Assembly: GCF_000502875.1 (NCBI RefSeq)
Contig: NZ_AYWX01000004.1
Span: 204,426 to 268,425, forward strand
Direction: 5' to 3'
Source of the DNA: Mesorhizobium sp. L2C084A000
GTDB taxonomy: Bacteria; Pseudomonadota; Alphaproteobacteria; Rhizobiales; Rhizobiaceae
DNA: 64,000 bases
Below are positions 42,675-52,042 of the stretch, in pieces. Under the pieces are notes generated by a model. That model saw only the letters and a list, made by a program, of their open reading frames with translations, ran no database searches and had not been told where the DNA came from. Positions within the stretch are counted from its first letter, which is position 1. Each line of letters begins with the position of its first letter. A program made the translations under genes and the position numbers.

Positions 42675-43646
42675 TCAGTCCTTTCCCGCCCGCCCGAAAA
42701 TCCGCGCGTAAAATTCGCCGACGATGCCGCGCCGGAAGATCAGCACGCACACCATGAAGATCAGGCCGGTGGCGATGGTCACCGGAAAGCCGGAAGTGGC
42801 AAGCGTGTTTTCCAGGCCGATGACAAGGCTGGCGCCGATGATCGGCCCGACCATCGTACCGATGCCGCCGAGAAGCGTCATCAGGATCACCTCGCCCGAC
42901 ATCTGCCAGGTGACGTCGGTGAGCGTGGCGAACTGGAAGACGATCGCCTTGAGCGAGCCGGCCAGCCCGGCCAGCGCCGCCGACATGACGAAGGCGCCGA
43001 GCTTGTAGTTGGCGACGGAATAGCCCAGCGAAATGGCGCGATTCTCGTTTTCCCGGATCGAGCGCAGGATCATGCCGAATGGCGAATTGACGATGCGCCA
43101 GATGGCGAAGACGCCGATCAGGAACACCGCCAGCACGAAATAATACATGTTCAGCGAGACGTTCAGGTCGAGGACGCCTAGCAGCATGCCGCGCGGTATG
43201 CCCTGAATGCCGTCCTCGCCTTGCGTGAACGGCGCTTGCACGCAGAAGAAGAAGAACATCTGCGACAGTGCCAGCGTGATCATGGCGAAATAGATGCCTT
43301 GCCGGCGAATGGCGAAGAAGCCCATGACGAGGCCGAGCAAGGCCGCACCCGCCATGCCGAGCAGAATGCCGGCTTCCGGCGGCCAGCCCCAAACCTTGAC
43401 GGCATGCGCGGTGAAGTAGGCGGCGCCGCCAAAGAAGGTTGCGTGGCCGAATGACAGCAGCCCGGTGTAACCAAGCAGAAGATTGAACCCGCAGGCAAAC
43501 AGCGCGAAGCACAGCATCTTCATCAGGAAGATCGGATAGACCAGGAAAGGCGCCACCAGCAGCGCCAGGATGCCGAGCCCGACCAGCGTCCATTCAAGCC
43601 GTGCCGAGGTTTTGGCCGATGTCTCGCGAAGCGTCAGTTCCGACAT
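42675..43646 (-). CDS. livM: Branched-chain amino acid ABC transporter permease (LivM-like)
   Basis: A 323-residue permease with about nine helices and the LivM signature GYTGLLSFGHATFFGGAAY near residue 65. The ATG at 43644-43646 is preferred over the longer frame, which overlaps the LivH gene. It is the last gene of the unit and forms the channel with LivH. Confidence 0.92.
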   Translation of the reverse strand: MSELTLRETSAKTSARLEWTLVGLGILALLVAPFLVYPIFLMKMLCFALFACGFNLLLGYTGLLSFGHATFFGGAAYFTAHAVKVWGWPPEAGILLGMAGAALLGLVMGFFAIRRQGIYFAMITLALSQMFFFFCVQAPFTQGEDGIQGIPRGMLLGVLDLNVSLNMYYFVLAVFLIGVFAIWRIVNSPFGMILRSIRENENRAISLGYSVANYKLGAFVMSAALAGLAGSLKAIVFQFATLTDVTWQMSGEVILMTLLGGIGTMVGPIIGASLVIGLENTLATSGFPVTIATGLIFMVCVLIFRRGIVGEFYARIFGRAGKD

Positions 43647-43647
43647 G

Positions 43648-44535
43648 TCAGGCGTCCCTTCCGAACAGGCCGGCCGGCCGGACCAGAAGCACAATCGCCA
43701 TGATGACGAAGACCACGAGGTTGGAGGCCTCGGGGTAGAAGACCTTGGTCAGGCCTTCGGCAAGGCCAAGCATGTAGCCGGTGACGATGGCGCCAAGGAT
43801 CGATCCCATGCCGCCGACCACGACGACGGCGAAGACGACGATGATGAGATCCGACCCCATAAGCGGGCTCACCTGATAGATCGGCGCTGCCAGAATCCCG
43901 GCAAGCCCGGCCAGCGCGGAGCCGAGGCCGTAGGTCAGGGTCAGCAGCAAGGGCACGTTGACGCCGAAAGCCTGGACGAGGCGGGGATTCTCCGTCGCGG
44001 CGCGCAGGTAGGAACCGAGCCTGGTCTTCTCGATCAGCGCCCAGGTTCCGAAGCAGACGATCAGCGAGGCGACGACGACCCAGCCGCGATAGTTGGGCAG
44101 GAACATGAAGCCGAGATTGGTGCCTCCCGAAAGCAGCGGCGGCACGGCGTAGGGGTTTCCCGAGACGCCGTAATAGTAGCGGAAGATGCCTTCGAGCACG
44201 AGCGCGAGGCCGAAGGTGAAGAGCAGGCCGTAGAGCGGATCGAGATCGTACAGTCTCGACAGCGCAAGGCGCTCGACCACGATGCCGAAGGCACCGACGA
44301 TCAGCGGCGCAAGGATCAAGGCGGGCCAGTAGCCGATGCCGAGATAGGTGAGAAGCAGATAACCGACGAAGGCGCCGAGCATATATTGGGCGCCATGGGC
44401 GAAATTGATGACCCGCAGCAGGCCGAATATGACAGCCAGGCCCAGGCTCAGCATGGCGTAGAACGAGCCGTTGATCAGGCCGACCAGCAACTGGCCGAGG
44501 AAAGCCTGAACGGGGATGCCGAAGATCATCGTCAT
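43648..44535 (-). CDS. livH: Branched-chain amino acid ABC transporter permease (LivH-like)
   Basis: A 295-residue permease. The LivH start GLINGSFYAMLSLGLAVIFG and GLLRVINFAHGAQYML are clear, and the end has the usual AGLFG. ATG at 44533-44535 is chosen; GTG at 44548-44550 overlapping the ATPase stop is possible. It partners with LivM. Confidence 0.92.
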   Translation of the reverse strand: MTMIFGIPVQAFLGQLLVGLINGSFYAMLSLGLAVIFGLLRVINFAHGAQYMLGAFVGYLLLTYLGIGYWPALILAPLIVGAFGIVVERLALSRLYDLDPLYGLLFTFGLALVLEGIFRYYYGVSGNPYAVPPLLSGGTNLGFMFLPNYRGWVVVASLIVCFGTWALIEKTRLGSYLRAATENPRLVQAFGVNVPLLLTLTYGLGSALAGLAGILAAPIYQVSPLMGSDLIIVVFAVVVVGGMGSILGAIVTGYMLGLAEGLTKVFYPEASNLVVFVIMAIVLLVRPAGLFGRDA

Positions 44536-44542
44536 GGCGCCA

Positions 44543-45253
44543 TCATACACCCAGGACTTCGTGGAGCTGCGTCATGCGGTCCGGCAGCTCGCCGACCGGA
44601 AACCCCGCCACCACCTTGCCGTGCTCCATCAGATAGAAACGATCGGCGACACGGCTGGCGAAGCGGAAGTTCTGCTCCACCAGTAGGATCGTCATGCCGC
44701 GCTTTTTCAACGTCGCCAGCAACGCGCCAATGCGCTGCACGATGACGGGGGCCAAACCCTCCGTCGGCTCGTCGAGAAGCAGCATTTTCACACCGGTTCT
44801 CAACATGCGCGCGATCGCCAGCATCTGCTGTTCGCCGCCCGACAGCCTCGTGCCTGGACTGTTGCGCCGCTCCTTCAGATTGGGGAACAGGTCGAAAATC
44901 TCCTCGACGCTCATGCCGCCCTGCGCGACGACCGGCGGCAGAACCAGGTTCTCGTCGACGGTCAGCGTCGCGAAGATACCGCGCTCCTCCGGCACGAAGC
45001 CGATGCCTTGATGCGCGGTCCGGTGCAGCGGCAGCCGCATCAGATCCTGGCCGTCGAAAGCGATCCGGCCGGTTCGCTTGCGGATCAGCCCCATGATGGC
45101 GCGCAGCGTCGTCGTCTTGCCGACGCCGTTGCGGCCGAGCAGCGTGACCGTCTCGCCGGCAAACACCTCCAGATCGACGCCGTGCAACGCATGGCCCTCG
45201 CCATACCAGGCGTTGAGGCCGCTGACTGCAAGCAGAGGTGCGGCACTAGTCAT
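44543..45253 (-). CDS. livF: Branched-chain amino acid ABC transporter ATPase (LivF-like)
   Basis: A 236-residue ATPase with Walker A GRNGVGKTT, signature LSGGEQQ and Walker B MLLLDEPTEGLAP. The small size and GEGHALHGV near the start are typical of LivF. It overlaps livG by eight bases, so the two are coupled. Confidence 0.93.
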   Translation of the reverse strand: MTSAAPLLAVSGLNAWYGEGHALHGVDLEVFAGETVTLLGRNGVGKTTTLRAIMGLIRKRTGRIAFDGQDLMRLPLHRTAHQGIGFVPEERGIFATLTVDENLVLPPVVAQGGMSVEEIFDLFPNLKERRNSPGTRLSGGEQQMLAIARMLRTGVKMLLLDEPTEGLAPVIVQRIGALLATLKKRGMTILLVEQNFRFASRVADRFYLMEHGKVVAGFPVGELPDRMTQLHEVLGV

Positions 45254-46025
45254 CGGCGGTGCCCATATAGGCGATCTTGACGCGCTCGTCGCGGCTGACG
45301 GTGGCGTAGTCGCCGGCGGCCAGCACCTCGCCGCGCTGCATGACCGTTATCCAGTCGCAAAGGTCGGCCACGACGGTCAGATTGTGCTCGACCATCAGCA
45401 CGGCGCGATCCCTGGCCACCGAACGGATGAGGCTGGAAACCGTGGCCACGTCCTCATGCCCCATGCCGGCCATCGGCTCGTCCAGCAGCAGCACTTTCGG
45501 ATCGAGCGCCAGGGTCGTAGCGATCTCGAGCACGCGTTTCCTGCCATAGGAAAGGTCGCCGGCGAGCCTGTTCCTGGCGTCGTCGAGACCGACCGAGCGC
45601 AGCAGTTCCTCGGCGCGCGGCGTCAGCCGGTCGAGCGCCGCCAGCGAGCGCCAGAACTGAACGCTGAGCCCGCCCGGCCGCTGCAGCGCGACGCGCACAT
45701 TGTCGAGCACGCTGAGGTGCGGAAAAATCGCCGATATCTGGAACGAGCGCACCAGGCCCATCCGCGCGACCCTGGCCGGCGAGGTGCGGGTGATGTCGTG
45801 GCCGAGCAGCTCGATCCTGCCGCTGGTCGGCGCCAGGAACTTGGTGAGCAGGTTGAAGACGGTCGTCTTGCCGGCGCCGTTGGGTCCGATCAGGGCATGG
45901 ATGTTGCCATGGCGGACATCGAGATCGACGTTTTTGACGGCGATGAAGCCGGCAAAGTCGCGCCGCAACCCGCGGGCGGAAAGCACCACAGGCGGCTCGT
46001 TCGCGCTCAGGTCAGTCGGCGCCAT
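45246..46025 (-). CDS. livG: Branched-chain amino acid ABC transporter ATPase (LivG-like)
   Basis: A 259-residue ATPase with Walker A GPNGAGKTT, a signature in the LivG form (LSYGRKRVLEIA) and Walker B VLLLDEPMAGMG. It follows the binding-protein gene by 12 bases and powers the importer with LivF. Confidence 0.93.
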   Translation of the reverse strand: MAPTDLSANEPPVVLSARGLRRDFAGFIAVKNVDLDVRHGNIHALIGPNGAGKTTVFNLLTKFLAPTSGRIELLGHDITRTSPARVARMGLVRSFQISAIFPHLSVLDNVRVALQRPGGLSVQFWRSLAALDRLTPRAEELLRSVGLDDARNRLAGDLSYGRKRVLEIATTLALDPKVLLLDEPMAGMGHEDVATVSSLIRSVARDRAVLMVEHNLTVVADLCDWITVMQRGEVLAAGDYATVSRDERVKIAYMGTADD

Positions 46026-46037
46026 CGGCCGCGCCGA

Positions 46038-47246
46038 TCACTGGCCGGCCGTCGGACAGCCGCTTTCCTTTTCGCTAAGGAAGGCCTCGTTGCCAGGAAT
46101 GGTGGCGAGATATTTGTAGTAGTCCCACTCCTTGGTGCTCTCGGCTGGCGACTTGACCTGATAGAGGTACATGTCATGGACCATGTTGCCGTCCGCCTGC
46201 ACTTTGCCGTTGGTTATCGCGGCGTCGTCCACGGGCATCGAATGCAGTTGCTTGGCGACCGCTTCGGTCTCGTCCGTGCCGGCCTTGTCGATCGCTTTCA
46301 GGTACTGCGTCACCGCCGAATAGGTCGAGGCCTGGATCATGTTCGGCATGCGGTTGGTGCGCTTGAAAAAGCGCTGCCCGAATTCGCGGCTCTTGTCGTC
46401 GCGATCCCAATAATAGCCTTCGGTCAGCACAACGCCCTGCGCCGCTTGAAGGCCAAGCCCATGCACCTCGGCCAGCGTGAACAGGAGTGCGGCAAGACGC
46501 TGACCGCCCTGCACGATGCCGAATTCGGCCGCCTGCTTGATCGAGTTGGAGGTATCGAGGCCGGCATTGGCCAGGCCGATGACCTTGGCGCCCGACGATT
46601 GCGCCTGCAGCAGGAAGGACGAATAATCGGTCGATCCCAGGGGATAACGCACCTCGCCCAGCACCTTGCCGCCATGGCTCTCGACGAACTTGGTGGTCTG
46701 ATCCTTCAGCGAATAGCCGAATGCATAGTCGACGGTGACGAAGAACCAGCTGTCGCCGCCCTGCTGCACGAGAGAGCCGCCGGTGCCCACCGCTTGCGAA
46801 TGTGTGTCATAGGCCCAGTGGAAGCCATAGGGCGAGCATTGTTTGCCGGTCAGCTCCGTGGTCGCCGCGCCGGTGACGATGTCGATCTTCTTCTTTTCCT
46901 TGGAAATCCCCTGGACGGCGAGCGCCACCGAAGAGGTCGTCAGTTCCATGATGGCATCGACCTGCTCGGTGTCGTACCACTGCCGCGCGATGTTGGAGGC
47001 GATATCCGGTTTGTTCTGGTGGTCGGCGCTGATGATTTCTATCGGCGCTCCCTGCACCTTGCCGCCGAAATCCTCGACCGCCATCTTGGCCGCCTCGACC
47101 GACCACTTGCCGCCGAAATCGGCATAGACGCCCGACTGGTCGTTGAGGATGCCGATCTTGACCTTGCCGTCGGAAATGTCGGCGGCCGAGGCGGGGATCG
47201 CGGATGCGGCGAGAAGTGCCGCGGAAACGAAAAGGCTTACCTTCAT
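46038..47246 (-). CDS. ABC transporter substrate-binding protein (LivK/Leu-binding family)
   Basis: A 402-residue periplasmic binding protein with a signal peptide ending at PASAAD. The mature start SDGKVKIGILNDQSGVYADF is typical of the type I fold of amino-acid and amide receptors. GGAGGA before the ATG at 47244-47246 fixes the start; the longer frame upstream is not used. Members bind branched-chain amino acids but also aromatic acids, amides and urea, so the ligand is uncertain. It is the first gene of its operon. Confidence 0.9.
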   Translation of the reverse strand: MKVSLFVSAALLAASAIPASAADISDGKVKIGILNDQSGVYADFGGKWSVEAAKMAVEDFGGKVQGAPIEIISADHQNKPDIASNIARQWYDTEQVDAIMELTTSSVALAVQGISKEKKKIDIVTGAATTELTGKQCSPYGFHWAYDTHSQAVGTGGSLVQQGGDSWFFVTVDYAFGYSLKDQTTKFVESHGGKVLGEVRYPLGSTDYSSFLLQAQSSGAKVIGLANAGLDTSNSIKQAAEFGIVQGGQRLAALLFTLAEVHGLGLQAAQGVVLTEGYYWDRDDKSREFGQRFFKRTNRMPNMIQASTYSAVTQYLKAIDKAGTDETEAVAKQLHSMPVDDAAITNGKVQADGNMVHDMYLYQVKSPAESTKEWDYYKYLATIPGNEAFLSEKESGCPTAGQ

Positions 47247-47455
47247 GGTTGACTTCCTCCCATAGCGATGAATCCGACCGACCCTCCTACGATCGATCAT
47301 CGCAATGGTATTGAACATGAGGAAGATAGGGACAGAGGGCAAGAGGCCGTCCCGGATTTCGTGTTCGAAGCGATGCGCTTTGGGGACAGAATGCCGGCGT
47401 TGAGCCCGAGATAGAAACACAAACACGTGAACCGCGACCCGCGGCGGTACTTGCC

Positions 47456-49222
47456 TCAGCCCTCGGCGGCGACGAGGTGGCCGTTGCCGACATCCCTCAG
47501 CGCCAGTTTCAACGGCGCCTCGCCGATCCTGCGGGTGGCGCTCGGGATCTCCTGGTCGAGGCGGGCGAAGCGGCTTCGCCGCTTAGCCGGATCGGGCACG
47601 GGCACGGCTTCGATCAGCCGCCTGGTGTAGGGATGACGCGGGTTGGAAAAGACCTGGTCGCGCGTGCCCATCTCGACGATCTGGCCGAGATACATGACGG
47701 CGACGCGGTCGGAGATGTTCTCGACCACAGCCATGTCATGCGAGATGAAGAGATAGGCGACGCCGAATTCGCGCTGCAATTCCTTCAACAGATCGAGCAC
47801 GCGCGCCTGCACCGAGACGTCGAGCGCCGAGACGCTTTCGTCGGCGATGATCAGCTTCGGCCGCAGCGCAAGGGCACGCGCAATACAGACGCGCTGGCGC
47901 TGGCCGCCGGAGAATTCATGCGGATAGAGTTCCATCTGATCGGCCGACAGGCCGACGCGCTCGAACAGCGCGGCCACACGGTCGCTGCGCTCTTGCTTCG
48001 AGGCGATGCCATGGATCAGCAGCGGCTCGGCGACGAGTTCGCCGACGCGCATGCGCGGGTCGAGCGAGGCGTAGGGATCCTGAAAAATCATCTGCACGTC
48101 GCGGCGCACCGCCTTACGCTCGTCGCGGCCAAGGCCAGACAAATTGCGGCCGCCGATGACGACGCCTCCGCTGTAGGGCACCAGTCCGGCCAGCGCCTTG
48201 GCGGTGGTCGACTTGCCGCAACCGGATTCGCCGACCAGCGCCAGCGTCTCGTTGGCCGCGATCGAAAAGCTAACGCCTTCGACGGCGTGAACGCGCCGGT
48301 TGACCCGACCGAAGAAACCGCCATGCAGGTCGAAGCGGACATGCAGGTCCTTGACCTCGGCGACATTGGCCGATGCCGTCGTCGCCTCGGCCTCCCTGGA
48401 TGTCTGTCGGCCGACGCCGCTGCCGATGCGCGGTACGGCGGCAAGCAGTTCGCGCGTGTAGTCGGCTTGTGGCCTGGAAAAAATGTCGGCGGTTTTCCCC
48501 TCTTCGACCATGCGGCCATGCCGCATGATGATGACGCGGTCGGCCATCTCTGCGACCACGCCCATGTCGTGGGTGATCAGGATGACGCTGGTGCCGTGCT
48601 GGCGCTGCAGGTCGCGCAGCAGCTCCAGCACCTCGCCTTGCACGGTGACGTCAAGTGCCGTCGTCGGCTCGTCGGCGATCAGCACGTCCGGCTCGAGCGC
48701 CAGCGCCATGGCGATCATCACCCGCTGGCGCATGCCGCCGGACAGTTCGTGCGGAAACTGCTTCAGCCGGCTTTCGGCTTCCGAAATGCGCACCGCTTTC
48801 AGAGCCTCGATGGCGCGCTGGCGGACTTCGCCCTGCGACAGGCTGGTGTGTGCCTCGATGGATTCGGTGAGCTGCCGGCCGATCGACAGCACCGGGTTGA
48901 GCGAGGTCATCGGCTCCTGGAAGATCATGGCGATGCGGTCGCCGCGGATGCGCCGCATCCGGCGCTCGTCCAGAGTCGTCAGATCTGTATCGCCCAGATG
49001 GACTTTGCCGGATGAAATCCGGGCGGCAGGCTGCGGCAGAAGCTGCATGATCGCCAGTGCGGTCATCGATTTGCCGGAGCCGGATTCACCGGCAATGCAG
49101 AGCGTCTCGCCACGCGCCAAAGTCAGCGACAGGTCGGAGACGACCTCGCGCTCGCCGTCCTCACCGCGCACGCTGACGCAGAGGTTGGCGATGTCGAGTA
49201 TGGGTTTGCTGGCGGCGATCAT
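47456..49222 (-). CDS. Dipeptide/oligopeptide ABC transporter ATPase, DppD-DppF fusion
   Basis: A 588-residue protein with two complete ATPase domains. The first has Walker A GESGSGKSM, signature LSGGMRQR and Walker B VLIADEPTTALD. The second has GESGCGKST, FSGGQRQR and LIIADESVSALD. The fusion replaces separate DppD and DppF subunits and is common in rhizobial peptide and glutathione-type importers. It probably serves the DppABC-like genes upstream, from which it is separated by the formamidase gene and a large inverted repeat. Confidence 0.93.
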   Translation of the reverse strand: MIAASKPILDIANLCVSVRGEDGEREVVSDLSLTLARGETLCIAGESGSGKSMTALAIMQLLPQPAARISSGKVHLGDTDLTTLDERRMRRIRGDRIAMIFQEPMTSLNPVLSIGRQLTESIEAHTSLSQGEVRQRAIEALKAVRISEAESRLKQFPHELSGGMRQRVMIAMALALEPDVLIADEPTTALDVTVQGEVLELLRDLQRQHGTSVILITHDMGVVAEMADRVIIMRHGRMVEEGKTADIFSRPQADYTRELLAAVPRIGSGVGRQTSREAEATTASANVAEVKDLHVRFDLHGGFFGRVNRRVHAVEGVSFSIAANETLALVGESGCGKSTTAKALAGLVPYSGGVVIGGRNLSGLGRDERKAVRRDVQMIFQDPYASLDPRMRVGELVAEPLLIHGIASKQERSDRVAALFERVGLSADQMELYPHEFSGGQRQRVCIARALALRPKLIIADESVSALDVSVQARVLDLLKELQREFGVAYLFISHDMAVVENISDRVAVMYLGQIVEMGTRDQVFSNPRHPYTRRLIEAVPVPDPAKRRSRFARLDQEIPSATRRIGEAPLKLALRDVGNGHLVAAEG

Positions 49223-49257
49223 TGCGCGTGTGACCCGGAGGGGGATTTACTCCGGCA

Positions 49258-49414
49258 CACCCCCCTCTGTCCTGCCGGACATCTCCCCCGCAAGGGGGGA
49301 GATTGGCGGCCTTGCCGCGGCGTCCATTCGTCACCGTTGAAAAGTGGCGAAGCCCGTCGTGACATCCGATCTCCCCCCTTGCGGGGGAGATGTCCGGCAG
49401 GACAGAGGGGGGTG
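49258..49414. repeat. Perfect 46-base inverted repeat element
   Basis: The arms at 49258-49303 and 49369-49414 are exact reverse complements and are separated by 65 bases. Each arm also contains its own palindrome (TCTCCCCCGCAAGGGGGGAGA-like, with a GCAA tip). Elements with this sequence style are highly repeated in rhizobial genomes. It lies inside the transporter operon and could reduce or separate expression of the ATPase gene. Confidence 0.85.
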
Positions 49415-49430
49415 CAGCGCCGGCCCAACC

Positions 49431-50375
49431 TCATTCAAACACGCAGCGCGGGAAGTAGAACGACACCACCCAGTTCGGCATGTCGACGATCTCGCTGATG
49501 CGGAGATCGCCGCAGACCGAGGCCAGCATGTAGGCCTCGACGGGGTCTATTCTGTAGCGGGTGGAAAGCAGGTCGACCATCTGGGCAACCGCCTCCTTTG
49601 CACCCGTCATCAGGTCCGGCCCAACTCCCGTCGTCACCTCATAGCCCTTGGCGTCGAGATGGCGCGTCACCGGGCCTGGCGTGGTGAAGCGCGGCGTCTT
49701 CAGCCTGGCGTCCTTGACCAGATCGAGCTTGAGCACGACGTTCATCGGGCTTTCGATCGCCGTGCCGCAGACCTCGCCATCACCTTGCGCGGCATGGGTG
49801 TCGCCGACCGAAAACAGCGCGCCCGCCACTTCCACCGGCAGGTACAGCGTGGTGCCGGCGGCGAGATCGCGGATGTCGAGATTGCCGCCGACGCGTCTTG
49901 GCGGGACCACCGAGTGGTGACCCTTTTCCGCCAGGGCGTTGCCGATGGTGCCGGCGAAGGGTTTCAGCGGCACCCTCGCATTTTTGCCGAACAGCGCCGG
50001 CTCGAGCGAGGCAGCGTCGTACTTCCAGATGTTCAGCGCCGGCTCCTTGAAGTCGTCGGCGAGCAGCCCGAAGCCCGGAATGTTGGCCGTCCAGCCGAAG
50101 CCGGACGGTTTGAACATCTCGATCGTCACCTTCAGTGCGTCACCCGGCTCGGCGCCCTCGACGAAGATCGGCCCGGTCACCGGATTGACGGTGGCGAAGT
50201 CGAGCTTGGCGACGTCGGCGACCGTGCTGTCGGCCTGCAACTGGCCACCGGAGGAATCGAGGCACTGGAACTCGATGGTCGAGCCGGGCGCCACCCGCTC
50301 GGCCGGGGCAAACGAATTGTCCCAGCCGAAATGATGTTGGCGCCCGTGGATGGTGTAGTCGCAGTTATTGCACAT
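49431..50375 (-). CDS. Acetamidase/formamidase family protein
   Basis: A 314-residue amide hydrolase that releases ammonia from short amides, expected in the cytoplasm. Family features are the N-terminal HHFGWDNSFAPAERVAPG, the central GPIFVEGAEPGDALKV, and HAAQGDGEVCGTAIESPM, which holds the catalytic site residues. Its start overlaps the end of the binding-protein gene by 11 bases, so it belongs to the operon headed by amiC-amiR. This fits import of an amide or peptide followed by hydrolysis. Confidence 0.9.
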   Translation of the reverse strand: MCNNCDYTIHGRQHHFGWDNSFAPAERVAPGSTIEFQCLDSSGGQLQADSTVADVAKLDFATVNPVTGPIFVEGAEPGDALKVTIEMFKPSGFGWTANIPGFGLLADDFKEPALNIWKYDAASLEPALFGKNARVPLKPFAGTIGNALAEKGHHSVVPPRRVGGNLDIRDLAAGTTLYLPVEVAGALFSVGDTHAAQGDGEVCGTAIESPMNVVLKLDLVKDARLKTPRFTTPGPVTRHLDAKGYEVTTGVGPDLMTGAKEAVAQMVDLLSTRYRIDPVEAYMLASVCGDLRISEIVDMPNWVVSFYFPRCVFE

Positions 50376-52008
50376 CTTTTACGTACACATTGTCGTAGTT
50401 GATCGGGATATGGACCGGGTCGACATAGAGGTTGTCGGCGCCGCCCATGCGCGCCGATTTCATGGTGAAGCGCTGCTCGTTGAAGACCGGCGCCCAAGGC
50501 GCGTCCTCCATCACCTTGTCGTAGATGGCGCTCCACATCTTGTCGCGTTCGCCAGCCTTGGCGGGATCGACCACCGAGTCGGCCTCGGCCGCCTTGGCGT
50601 CGAGATCCTTGTTGCAATACCACGACCAGTTCCAGCCGCCCGGCACCGCACCGGCGCAGCCGAGGATCGGGCCGTAGAAGTTCGACGGATCGGGGAAATC
50701 GGCGATCCAGGCCATGCCGCCGGACCAGATCATCGGTGCGCCGGCCTTGTCGCCGCCGGCGGCAATGACGTTTGCCTGGGCGAGCGACTGGATGCTGGCC
50801 TTGATGCCGATGGCCGCCAGATCCTGCTGGATCGCCTGGGCGATGCGCGGGTTGGGATCGGTGTTCATGGCGAACAATTGCGTCTCGAAACCATCGGGAT
50901 GGCCGGCTTCGGCAAGCAGCGCCTTGGCCTTGGCGACGTCATAGGGATAGCCCTTGTATTCCTTGTCGTAGCCGGGCATCGACGGCGGCAGCGGCTGGTT
51001 GGCCGGCACGGCGCGGCCGTTGATGATCTGGATGACCCGCGCCTTGTTGATCGCCATGTTGACCGCCTGGCGCACCTTCACATTGTCGAACGGCGCCATG
51101 GTGGTGTTCATGGTGACATAGCCGGTGTGCAGCTGGCCGCCTTCGACGACGCGCGCCTTCTGCTCCGGATCGGCCATCACCTCCTGGAATTTTGCCGGCG
51201 GAATGCCGTCGCCGGGCACGTCGATCTCGCCCTTTTGCAGGCGCAGCAGCGCAACGATCGGCTCCTGGCCGATCTCGAAGGTGATCTTGTCCAGATGCGG
51301 CAGGCCCTTGTGCCAATAGTCCGCATTGCGCTCGAAGACGATGCGCTGGCCGAGCGTCCACTCGGCGAGCTTGAAGGCGCCGGTGCCGACCGGATGCTTG
51401 CCGAAATCGGCGCCGTATTTCTCGACCTCTTCCTTCGGCACGACATGGGCGAAGTTGATGGCCATGACATGCAGGAAGGTGGCGTCGGGCCGGGTCAGCT
51501 CGAACTTGACCGTGTAGGGGTCGACAACGGTGACGCCGGAGAGGCTCTCGGCCTTGCCGGCGGCGACATCGTCATAGCCCTTGATCGAGCCGAAAAAGCC
51601 GGCGCCGGGGCTCTGGGTCTTCGGATTGGTGACGCGGTCGAGCGAATATTTTACATCGTCAGCCGTCATCTCGCGACCATTGTGGAATTTCACGCCATGG
51701 CGCAACTTGAAGGTGAAGGTCTTGCCGTCGGGCGCGATCTCGTAGCTTTCGGCGAGGTCGGGCTTCAAATTGGTGGTGCCCGGCTCGTAGTCCATCAGCC
51801 CGTCGAACAGGCTCTTGATCATCGACCAGTTCTGCCAGTCATAGCCGATCGCCGGATCGAGCGTGGCGACATCGTCCTTGTAGGTGATGGTGATGGCGCC
51901 GCCCTGCTTGGCGTTCGGGTCGACGGCGTCTTCGGCGCGAACACTTGTCATGCCGAGCATCAGCGCCAGCGCCGATACCGCTACCGTGGATGCGAGAAAC
52001 TTTTTCAT
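50365..52008 (-). CDS. Peptide-type ABC transporter substrate-binding protein (DppA/OppA family)
   Basis: A 547-residue family-5 solute-binding protein with a signal peptide (about residues 1-25, ALMLGMTSVRAE). The mature part has the canonical LAESYEIAPDGKTFTFKLR and GREMTADDVKYSLDRV. A typical DppA is of similar length. It is followed by formamidase and preceded by two permease genes; members bind peptides, nickel, opines or amides. Confidence 0.92.
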   Translation of the reverse strand: MKKFLASTVAVSALALMLGMTSVRAEDAVDPNAKQGGAITITYKDDVATLDPAIGYDWQNWSMIKSLFDGLMDYEPGTTNLKPDLAESYEIAPDGKTFTFKLRHGVKFHNGREMTADDVKYSLDRVTNPKTQSPGAGFFGSIKGYDDVAAGKAESLSGVTVVDPYTVKFELTRPDATFLHVMAINFAHVVPKEEVEKYGADFGKHPVGTGAFKLAEWTLGQRIVFERNADYWHKGLPHLDKITFEIGQEPIVALLRLQKGEIDVPGDGIPPAKFQEVMADPEQKARVVEGGQLHTGYVTMNTTMAPFDNVKVRQAVNMAINKARVIQIINGRAVPANQPLPPSMPGYDKEYKGYPYDVAKAKALLAEAGHPDGFETQLFAMNTDPNPRIAQAIQQDLAAIGIKASIQSLAQANVIAAGGDKAGAPMIWSGGMAWIADFPDPSNFYGPILGCAGAVPGGWNWSWYCNKDLDAKAAEADSVVDPAKAGERDKMWSAIYDKVMEDAPWAPVFNEQRFTMKSARMGGADNLYVDPVHIPINYDNVYVKDVQ

Positions 52009-52042
52009 TTTTATGTTCCCTTTCTCTATCTGGTTTTCATTT

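Noticed and set aside
45078..47252. A 724-codon open frame antisense to the liv ATPase and binding-protein genes
   Set aside because: It covers three well-defined genes on the opposite strand and has no family-like sequence.
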